Source: Salvator merianae (lineage: Eukaryota; Chordata; Lepidosauria; Squamata; Teiidae). Taken from it: a stretch of DNA of 64,000 nucleotides. The notes under the pieces are model-generated. The model was not told where the DNA came from. It did not search any database and saw nothing but the letters and a program-made list of their open reading frames with translations. Below, piece after piece: positions 34,690-44,015 of the stretch (its first letter is position 1; every line of letters starts with the position of its first letter). The position numbers and the translations under genes were made by a program. Location of the stretch: positions 4,118,521 through 4,182,520 of the forward strand of contig QVOM02000074.1 of assembly GCA_003586115.2 (NCBI GenBank), written 5' to 3'.

Positions 34690-37600
34690 AAACTTATGAC
34701 ATCAAGCTGCTGATGGTGGCATAGGGTCCCATTTCTGAATTAATGATACCAATTTCTTGGACACCTAGAATAGCACTGCAGAATAGCTACTAAATGATGT
34801 ATGCTCAAGTGCAGTAATAAACACCAAACTCAACAGCCAAACACTCCCAAAGAGCCCCCCTTCCTGGGAAAATGCAGAGAGGGCTTATTCACTATCACCA
34901 CTGCCACAGAGTAGTAAAAGATATGCTCTTATTCATGCCTGGTTACACTCACACCAGGATTTATGCTACTAGCACTCTAGTCATCAATCCTCTTCTTTCC
35001 TCAAAGCTGAAGGGGTCACTGTTGGCAGGGCAACTTCAGTTCATTTATCTTTAATGTAAGATATGCAAACTGTGGTCACAATCTGACATTTTTCAAGCAC
35101 TTTACTAAATATTGGTCATGTAAAAGCTTGATGGCTTTTGTGTTTGAACATTCAGCAATCCTCTGCCATTAGTGCAGTCTCAATTAGAGGCTCTACCTCT
35201 TTGATTTCAGTATTTACACAGCCTTGCCACAAGATGTCAGCACTACTCTAAAGCACTATCATGAGCTTCAATTTGATATCCATCTTTAGCCAATGAAGAA
35301 ATAGATACTAGATTTGAATTTATCCAGTATTAAGACATGCTTATTATATCTGAAAAGTTCCCTTTTCTCATGCTTTTCACTTACACAGCTCACAAGAAAA
35401 ATGCCTCTTCCCATTACTTGCAAATTAACCTCATCTGTAATCTCAGTTTCAGTTCTATAAACTTCGTCCAGTTTTACAAAGCAATCAAAATTTTTCACAT
35501 AGATGAGCTTTGTTCTGAATCCACAAGACTTGTTCAGTCAATGTTCACAAATTCTGCAGCTTTAAAGGAAGACTCGATTTTTCTCCTGCCTATCTCTTAG
35601 CTACGTTTTCATGCTTCACTGTTTGAGTCTGTGGCAATCTCTCTTAAAATGGCTTGATAGTTTACAATCACACAATATCTATTTCCTTAACAAAGGATGA
35701 GCTGGCTGTTTGTAAACACTTTCACGGGAGACAATCTGTATTCCCTTGCTCTTGTAAACTGACTATTGTTTGAACCCATTTCGGGCCTGGTCGCACCACA
35801 ACAGGGACTGAGCCCGTTATTGGCTTGATCACACCCATCTAATATAGTACTCAGTTCACCTTTCTTTGCTCACACTTTTCAGTATCCCTCTGGTCAGTTT
35901 GATAACAAGGTACCTTTTTTCTCTCCACCCCCTCCCATCCTTCCTTTCCTCTGAGATTGGGTATATTTTTGTCAATCAAATGTTGGCTTCTCAGGTCCTC
36001 AGTTCCCACCCTTCCTCACATTCAACTATCCTTGTTGACAGAAATTAAAAGGTGTGGGTTTATAATGCTAGAGCTTCTGGACATTCAGGGACTGTGGCAC
36101 AAGCTGATTGGTAGTTTCCTCCATCAATTTCCAGCTGTGTTCCATTCCGTTTTTAAAACTACTTTCTACCTTTATGCAGCACCATTAATGGGGAATTCTG
36201 AGTAATTGTAAAATCCACATAAAGCATGCAATCCCGAGTTCAACTTTTTTTATCAACTTTTTTTAAAAAAAGTATACAATAAATGTACTACGTGTCTGAG
36301 TAGTTGAATGCCTGAATTGCCCTCACTCTTCTGAAGGACGAGGGAGAGAGAGAGGGATGGAGGTCACTTGAAAAATGAATATAACCAAGAAAGATAAAGA
36401 GGGAGAGAGGGGAGCTTCCCCAGGTGCTCAGAGTCCCTTCAAAGGACACATACATGTGCACCTACAGAAAGTGCAAAAGGGCAGGAAAGGAAAAGAAAGA
36501 AAGGAGCTCTGCAGCAGAAACTGGTGTCCCTTCCCCTATGATCCACACTCCAAAACTGGAAGAAGGTGGCAGTAGTGGGCAGTGGAGGATAGCTAAGCTG
36601 AGAGGGATGAGGGAGCCTAGTCACAGGAGAAATTACTGTTACCGACATTATTTTGTACACAGGTGTGTAGCAAAGGCATACATGCAGTAGACTGACTATG
36701 GACAGACAAGCTATATGGGTCCCAGACCATAGAAGCCTATAGAAGGCACCTGGAAAGCAATATTGTAAAACCAATAAAAACGTTGGTGGTTTGAATTTGG
36801 GCTTTGCCGTCCTCCTTCTTTTGCCTCAGGAACAGGAAACAAAAACTGCTCTCAGGCAACCATCACAAAAGCAAGGACAAGTACAGTAAAAAGCCTTTTG
36901 TCTAACAATCAAAGCTAGCTGAGCAAGACTGATATTATTACGATTAAATTCAGGCAACCACTATCAATGTAAACATGAAAGATAGCTGGGTTCTCACACC
37001 TCGAGCTCAATTTTTCAACATCTGTATAGTTTTGATTGATCTGTGCCATTTGCAGTGCTGCCCAGCCATCTGACTCATTCTACTACCTTAATTTATATTT
37101 GGAAAAAAACATGTTTCCATGCTTGCCCCTCAGATCATGTCTTTTATTTTTGATTTTTTTTTTCTCTTCAACCAATCAATTCCTCTATTTTTTAGTGTTG
37201 CCCCCCCCCCTTTGCTCCTTTCCTGTTTGCTTCTCTCCTCCACTACTTTAGGTGATTCTGTTCTCCTCAACTTTGCTGAAACGTTGCACTGAACATCACT
37301 TGCTGAAATTCACTTCTTCCACGAAAGAAGAGAGCACTGCAAGATTGTCTCTCCCACCTTGCTGACCTGTTGGTAGATGCTCCCTGCCATCATTGGATCA
37401 CCAGAAGCCTTCAGTGAATTTCTCCCTTGCACCTGCAACAAGCTGTTGACCTGATATCTGGGGAGCTCAGGAAACCCATTGACTCCAAACCTCCTTTGCC
37501 TCCTATTGAAGCCAAAGTGAGAAGTCTTTGCTTCTCCAAAGACCACTTTTGTGCTGCTTTACAGCTTTGTTCTAGCTGAATTCACTTGGGAAGAAGGATC

Positions 37601-38306
37601 TCTCTCTCTTCCTTTCTATTTGCCTTTGGTTCCAAGCACCGACTTGAGCTTCCAAGCCTCTATGTTCCTAGCAAAGATCTGTTTCACTCGGAGAGTAAGG
37701 ATTGTAGAGCTTTCCACTTTCTCAGGATGTCATCAAAGTGCTTTCATCTACTCCAGTTGTTGTATTGTCCTGTTGGGCTTTGGAACAGAAAGCTGATGCA
37801 TCTAGTGCACTAGTCGCCCAACCCACTCTCTTGCTGACCTCAGATCAGCCTTTTGGTGCCTACATCTTGTTCAATTGCTTTTAAACTTAGGTTTCTTCCA
37901 GACTGTCTGTGGAAACACCAGTTTTTTCTGAAGAAACCAGCACTGCAACAGCAGTAGTCCCTCCAAGGTCTGTTACCCAGTCTGTTGCTGGGACACCCCT
38001 TATGGCCCTTTCAGACTGCACATCATGCTTTATGGCTATGAATATGCCCAACCATTCTGGGGCTGTGTCAGCATAGGCTATGCCCACAGATGGCCAGAAC
38101 AGGTACAGCGGAGGAAAATGCTGCCACAGCTCGCAGAGGGTGATTTCCCCCATATTCTCCTTTCTGGGCTTTTCACATTCTCAGAAATGGACCGTGACCA
38201 GCGGATGAGCACCTGTGATGTTGAAGGAGTGGGTGCCTGCTGGATTTTCAATGTATCTAGCAAAAGCTATAGATTGAGGCTTTGAAATCAGTGTTAACTA
38301 TAGAAG
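34690..38306. other. Unassigned sequence
   Basis: No gene is supported. The words 'cgggcctggtcgcaccac' at about 35783-35800 and 'ggccctttcagactgcac' at about 38001 resemble GC-rich MITE ends, but no partner ends were found. A 78-residue minus-strand frame (37546-37310) and a 111-residue one (36774-36439) have no recognised domains. A C10 run sits at 37202-37211. Confidence 0.4.
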
Positions 38307-38311
38307 CACAA

Positions 38312-39124
38312 TGTGAAGACACACCCGGCTTTAACTGGTGGAAGGTTCGGTTGCGCAACGCCGGTACCCTAGTGAGACTAGACAAATCTCTCACACAAGA
38401 AAACTCCAACGCTGAAGATAACATCCAAGGAAAAGGGGGTTTAATTGTAAAACTTAAATAAAGGGCTTTATCCTCCCCAGCTCTAACTGTCCTTGAAAAT
38501 AAAGAGTACTTTACAGTTTGTAGTCTTCAGGTTGAAAGGGTTTCTGAATTTGCAGTCTCTTCCCCCTCAATGGAGCTGATGCAGGGTCTTTCAGCTCTGA
38601 CTGTTGGTTACTGATAACTTAAAGGCTGCAGGTAACTTAATGGCTGTTGGTAACTTGATGGCTGCAGGTTGTAGGTAACTTAACGGCTATAGGTTGTTGG
38701 TAGCTTAATGGCTGCTGGTAACTTGATGGCTGCAGGTAGTTGGTAGCTTAATGGCTGCAGGTAGTTGGTAGCTTAATGGCTGCGGGTAGTTGGTAGCGTA
38801 ATGGCTGCAGGTTGTTGGTAGCGTAATGGCTGCAGGTGCTAAAAATGCCCTTTCCCAGCTGTCTGGGCCTATTTTTCCACCAAACTGGTAACAGGTCTGT
38901 TATCTTCACCTCTATGGGGCAGACAGCACAAAGGACTCCAAGCTAGTTCCCTTTTATAGCAGAAAACTAACTTGGAAGGGACAAACCAAAAACAGGAAAA
39001 GTGCAGGGGGTTTTCTTCAACTCCTCCCACAACTAATACAATATATAAGGCCTACACTATGAACTAAGGTAGAAAATTATAATAAAGAAAAGGCAGAATG
39101 GAGCAGTCCTAGCTGGACATCACA
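38312..39124. mobile_element. Solo LTR, 813 bp
   Basis: It starts TGTGAAGACAC and ends GGACATCACA, the TG...CA ends of an LTR. CACAA flanks both sides exactly (38307-38311 and 39125-39129), a 5-bp duplication as left by retroviral-type integrase. No internal coding region or second LTR lies nearby, so it is best read as a solo LTR left by recombination. Orientation is uncertain: a TATAAAA lies on the minus strand at 38958-38952, while AATAAA signals lie on the plus strand at 38457-38462 and near 38498. A minisatellite occupies the middle. The family is unknown. Confidence 0.75.
38598..38842. repeat. Minisatellite, about 25-bp unit, inside the solo LTR
   Basis: Units such as AGTTGGTAGCTTAATGGCTG plus CAGGT repeat about nine or ten times. 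Variants have AACTTGATGG or GCGTAATGG. The central copies are most alike and the outer ones more diverged. Confidence 0.9.
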
Positions 39125-39129
39125 CACAA

Positions 39130-39530
39130 GCAGGTTTATATAATGATTATATAACTTAGTTGGGGGTATAATACAAGTCTTTTGTATTGAGCCCATGGAA
39201 CAAGAAGGTCCTAGTGGTCATGGTGGAGTGGTCAAGTTCTTTCACCATGAGATGTGCCTACAGGATTCCTTGGAAGGACCTGAGCAAAGGATGTTAGCTG
39301 CCTTATCCTCTCACACAGCAGGTAGGGCAGCACGTTCAGCTATGCCTGTGTCTGTAAAAAAAACAGGGAAAGCACAAGCTACTGAGTAGGATGTTAGTCT
39401 ACAAACCTATGGAGGTTCCAGCTTCCTGGAAGCTTCCGCAAAAAAGTAATGCATCTCCCTGTATCTCTGAGCTTAAATAGATAAGTAGTCCCTTTGACAG
39501 CCATTTAGCCAAAGCAAGTCCCAAAATGAA
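39130..39530. other. Unassigned sequence
   Basis: No recognised gene or repeat family. Confidence 0.35.
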
Positions 39531-39748
39531 GCCTCACACCTCAATTTTAATCCAGCTTCAGTCCACCTTCAGAGTAAGAGAACACATCAGCAAAGTCGCC
39601 AGTCATTTTCTTTCCGCATTATCTAACCCAAAGGTGGATTTTCTGAGTTAGATAATGCCAAAAGAAAACAGCTTGTCACTTAGCTGATATGTTCTCTGAC
39701 TCTAAAAGTGGACTGAAGCTGGATTAAAACTTACGCGTGAATGCAGCC
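39531..39748. mobile_element. 218-bp palindromic MITE, family G
   Basis: The two halves are diverged inverted repeats meeting near 39640. The shared arm contains TTTTAATCCAGCTTCAGTCC, then an 'agagaaca.atcagc' segment, then GCATTATCTAACYCA. The right end reverse-complements to GGCTGCATTCACGC, like family F. A TTA follows the right end, but it belongs to the target duplication of the next element. A left target duplication is not clear. Confidence 0.7.
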
Positions 39749-39751
39749 TTA

Positions 39752-41470
39752 GGGCCCAGTCAGACATCATAGGTTTAATCCATATTGGAGGAGAACAAGG
39801 AGTGAGTACGTGTTTGGCTGTTCCACATTTGTATTTTTACGCAGACTCAATGCAGACTTGCTCATTCTCACTCCTCTTTTCCCCTGTGGCTGGCATGGGG
39901 AAACAGTACTTTTGTCTCTTTACCCCTCGCCAAATTCCCTTCCCTGTGCAATCAGTGACTGGATGCAGTCCCAACATTCAAATCAACTTCACGGGGTGGG
40001 AAAATCAAACTCCACCTTCCATATTTGCCTGCTTCCGCATCAGAACACGGATTCCCTTGGCAGCATTACTGGTCATTTGCTTTTTGCTCCTTCTCCTCCT
40101 CCAACCTGTATCCACCCAAGCACAATTTCTGTTCCACATCTACTACAGAATAAAGCTTCTTAAATGGCAAATCTCAATTTTGGGAACACTCTTCCCCCTG
40201 AGGTGCGTCAAGTTTCTTTACTTTACTTCTTTAGAAGAGCAGTGAAGACGCACTTATTTACCCTTTGACTAAAGATCCAGCTTTCCCTCCCCACTTTCAG
40301 GCTGCAGCTTTATTGTGTGCCTTTTACGTTCTGTTTTTTATTGTTGTAACCTGCCCTGAGACCTTTGGGTAGAGGGTGGGATAAAAATGCAAATAAGTTA
40401 ATTAATTAATAAATCTCTGCTCTTTTGCAACTGCACTTTTGCACAATTGTGCAATTTCAAAGTAGTGTACAAGCAGGGAGAGGTCAATGAAAAGGGGGAA
40501 ATGTGGGTGGGGGTCCATTATTGTGACAGTGAAGTTAGTGGTCAGCAAATGGACTCAGCCTCCCCTCCCCCAATACATCTACAGAGGCATGTGTTCCACT
40601 ATATAGTTGTGTGGTGCGGATAGTGACGTGGGTTATTTGTTGGGGTAAGAGGACTGTACCCCCAAAGAGATGCAGCCAAGGCATACACCAATCAGCTTTC
40701 AGCCCATCCCCCAGCATTTTTGAAGAAACCTGTACTGTGCTATTTGCCCTAGAGCTGCTGAAGAACAGTGCCAGTTTTGAGTAAAAGTCCTCTGTTAAGG
40801 AAAAGAAAATGGAGGAAACACTGTGTCGCTCTTCTTGCAAGGATAGGAGAGAAAGGAAAATAGAAGTACCTTCTCCTTCTTGCAGAGATGGGAGAGAAAG
40901 GAAAATGGAGATACACTGTTCATCTTGCAGGGATGGGAGAGAAAGGAGGAGGTATGCATTTTGAGATGGGACTGTGGTACCCAGCCAATGTTGGGTGTTG
41001 CCCAATGTAAATGAAGGATAGGTTCCACTGTGTCTTCTCTTTTGTTAAAAAATTCAAACAGTAAAAAAAAGCAAAGACTTTGAAGGCACAAAAAAGGACA
41101 ACATGTTGGAAACCAGGCAATATATGACAGGTGCTGTTCTCACTTCCCATCCCAATTGCAACATTCTCACCATCCTGAGTACCATGCCAACCAAGTCTGT
41201 TAATGGATGGGAGGAAATGGGGAGCTCTCGCTCTGCACACCCAAAAATTTACGGTTCCCTCCCAAACTAGCCTACTTGCATGTTTTCTCACTACAAAGTA
41301 AAACAGATTAACAATCTGAAATGGGCTGATAACTCATTTAATCCAAATACAAAGTAGTCCTGATTTTGGCAATTTAGTCCCAAAAAACTATGGAACGGCA
41401 AGCTTATGTCAAGCCAGAGGGAACTGAAGACAGAATGTAAACTGATTAAATGCTGTGTCAAACCGTGGCC
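39752..41470 (+). mobile_element. Non-autonomous DNA transposon, family A copy 2
   Basis: It begins GGGCCCAGTCAGACATC and its right end reverse-complements to GGCCACGGTTTGACACAGC. TTA flanks both sides (39749-39751 and 41471-41473). The interior follows the copies at 24776 and 42540 but is more diverged and longer, partly because of a 235-bp LINE tail at 40176-40410. It inserted directly next to the end of the palindromic MITE 39531-39748. Confidence 0.8.
40176..40410 (+). mobile_element. LINE 3' end (L2-type) nested in family A copy 2
   Basis: It is flanked by AAATCTC on both sides (40169-40175 and 40411-40417). The start encodes LPPEVRQVSLLYFFRRAVKT, the 'LP.evR...f...lKthLF' end typical of L2/CR1-type LINE ORF2. 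Then follow a short 3' UTR with 'gtaacctgccctgagacctt' and a TTAATTAATTAAT tail. It is 5'-truncated to the last residues. Confidence 0.8.
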
Positions 41471-41473
41471 TTA

Positions 41474-42536
41474 GAGGAAAAAGTAGAACATTCCATAGGC
41501 ATCTCTCCTGAGAACAATTTAAAAAAAGCTTACCACCACTGGGATCTTTAAGCTATAAACACTGCTCCTTGTCAATTATCACTGTTCAGTCTTTTCACAC
41601 TGAGTGCGTATGTGTGCACGTATAAATGTGCACATGTAAATACAGGGGGAGGGGAGAAAGTGCCATCCAGTTTAAGATTATGCTGCACGCAGCTACTGTG
41701 AAGTGCACTATATTCCGTGTAAATAAATTCCATAACATATGATAGATTTCCAAGTGCCACAGGATGCTTGATTTTACTATAACATGTTAACCGCACTGAA
41801 TGTCAAGACAAAAGGGTAAAAATCCATTGCATGAGTCTGTCTAGCAACTTGTTTTCAGGACATAAAAACCTACTTTTTTTCTACTACAGTACCAGGGAAC
41901 AGTTGCAGACTTTAACCATGGTTCACGTTCTTCCTGTAAACATTAGGTGTTGCGCTAATCTTCAGAGACAAGGAAGAAAGAACTAAAATAAAAAAACAAG
42001 TTCCTCCATCCCAAATATCCTCTTCCTTTAAGAAACATAACATTAGGAAAAGTGCTACAATCAGTTTAGATCACTTGGGTTTATCTTTGCTGATAATATC
42101 CAGGTAAATAAGAAATTTGAAGTAATCTTGAAATCATGGTAACCAGACTTGTTAGCTATAGGCCAAAGCAGACATGATCTTAAAATCTGAAGGCATTCTT
42201 CGTCATGTAAATATGGTGCTGGCAAACTCAAAAGCTCATCTGTCATTAATAGAGATAACTTTTTAACAGCAGTTTCAGTTCTTGCTGTCTGTAAGAGAAC
42301 CACAGCTTAGGGGCTGAGTATAAAGATGGTATAGGATGCAGCTTTGCTTGCACTGAAGCTGTTTAACAGTAACTCCAGTATTTCTGATCTGTTGTGCTAA
42401 GGTGCTCTGTCTTTAAACTGGACTTTAACCAGGTAGATAGCAGTCTTCTAACTGAAGAGCTAACAGCTCCTCAAATTGTAAAACATTTTTGGTAAAGTAA
42501 GTACATAACTAACCAAAGATTTTTACAAAACATCTC
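41474..42536. other. Unassigned sequence
   Basis: No recognised gene or repeat family between two copies of family A. Confidence 0.35.
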
Positions 42537-42539
42537 TTA

Positions 42540-43729
42540 GGCCGCGGTCCGACATAATAAATTTAATCCGTATCAGAAGAGTACAAGGACTGAATTTGTC
42601 TTCTGATCGTTCCCACAGTTACATTTTAACATGGACTCAATTCGTACTTGCTCGTTCTCACACTGATGTTTCCCATGCTTGGCACGGAGAAACAGTACCT
42701 TTTCTGCCTCTACCCCTCGTCAAATTCTCCTCCCTGTGCAGTCAGTGATTGACTGCAGTCCCAACATTCAAATCTTGATGTCACAGGGGTGGGAAAGTCA
42801 AGCTCCACTCTCCGTATGCCCCCGCTGCTGCCTCAGAACATGGATTCACTTGGCAGCGTTACTAGTCATTCGCCATTTGCTCCTTCTCCAACCTACAGCC
42901 TCTGTCTACACAAGCAGAAATTTAAAACCATGTGTACTGCACTATTAAGCTTCTTAAAGGGCAGATGGCGATCTCTGATCACTTGCAAGTGCACTTTTGC
43001 GCAATTGCGCAATTTAAAAGTAGCGCAAAAGCAGGGAGAGGTCCGTGAAGAATGGGAAACATGGGGAGGGAACATGGGGTTGCTCTATTATCATGTTAGT
43101 GCAGTTCATGGCCAACAAATGGACTCTGCCTCATCACCCCCCAAGACATCCACAGCGGCATGTGTCCCCATTGTGTAGCTGTGTACTGCCGACAGCAAAT
43201 CTGATCTTGAGTGGGTTCTTTGTTGGGGCAAGAGGACTGCAACCCCAAACAGGTGCAATTTCTTTTTTAGTTTAATCAGCAGGCGGAAGTGCTGATTGAT
43301 TTCTTCCTGGCAGTGTCGAATGGGGGATAAAGAAAGAGAAAGCACTGCAGCTTAGTAAAATAAAAAGGAGGATGGTTTTCTTTTCTCCTGGCAGCAATGG
43401 AAGGGGGGATAATGGAGGCAGAAGAAACTACTCTGCTTCCTGCCCCCCAGAAAGTCTTACATTGGATGGCACAAAATGGGAAGCCCTCCCCCTGCATGCC
43501 CCTAAAAAAGTATGGTCCCTCCCAAATAGCCTCCTTCACCATTCTCACATCGCAAAGTAAAGCGGGCTAGCGATCTAGAACGGCTTGAAAACCCATTAAA
43601 TTTGAATACAAAGTAGTCTGGATTTCGCCAATTTAGTCCAGAAAAACTATGGAACGGCAAGATCATGTCGGGCCAGCAGGAACTGAAGACGGTCTGTAAA
43701 CTGATTAAATGCCGTGTTGGAACACAGCC
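42540..43729 (+). mobile_element. Non-autonomous DNA transposon, family A copy 3
   Basis: The ends are GGCCGCGGTCCGACATAATA and, reverse-complemented, GGCTGTGTTCCAACACGGC. The flanks are TTA (42537-42539) and TAA (43730-43732), so the duplication has a change or the target was read differently. The 1190-bp interior is very close to the copy at 24776-25959, including the TTGCGCAATTGCGCAA palindrome at about 42998-43014. Longer frames in it do not match any transposase and are not the same in other copies. Confidence 0.85.
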
Positions 43730-43797
43730 TAACAGCTAAATTAGAAATTGTCAGCCCATCCCTGAGGGTTTTTTTAAAAATTCTTTTTATTAACTAA

Positions 43798-44012
43798 GTC
43801 TGTGTTCAGGCATAACAAAAGGGGTGACTTGGAGGCGCCTCATAGTGACAGTGTGTGACACTCGTATTCCCAAGTCTTCTCCAATCCACCTTTTCCAGCA
43901 TAGAACATTCATGAGAAAGGGGAGGGGCAGGATGGAATGTGAATGATCCCACCTCGAAGCCATCTCTGAGCTGCCTCAGAGATGCTTTTTTTGTGTGTGT
44001 GTGATCACAGCC
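43798..44012. mobile_element. 215-bp MITE related to family E
   Basis: Left end GTCTGTGTTCAGGC and reverse-complemented right end GGCTGTGATCACAC form an inverted repeat of the E type. TAA flanks both sides (43795-43797 and 44013-44015). It lies at the truncated end of the minus-strand L1. Confidence 0.65.
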
Positions 44013-44015
44013 TAA

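Noticed and set aside
35783..35800. GGGCCTGGTCGCACCAC as a family B/C end
   Set aside because: No partner inverted end or interior similarity was found within 2 kb on either side.
34690..38306. Possible host exons in the least repeat-like stretch
   Set aside because: No frame shows a recognisable domain, codon pattern or paired splice sites that I could defend.
40535..41005. 156-residue frame with repeated LSLPSLQE-like units
   Set aside because: The repeats come from a short tandem purine-rich array inside family A copy 2; other A copies lack the frame.
42679..43178. Overlapping frames in family A copy 3 similar to frames in copy 1
   Set aside because: Similarity at protein level only follows the DNA similarity of the repeat; frames differ in length and are broken in copies 2 and 4, with no transposase motif.
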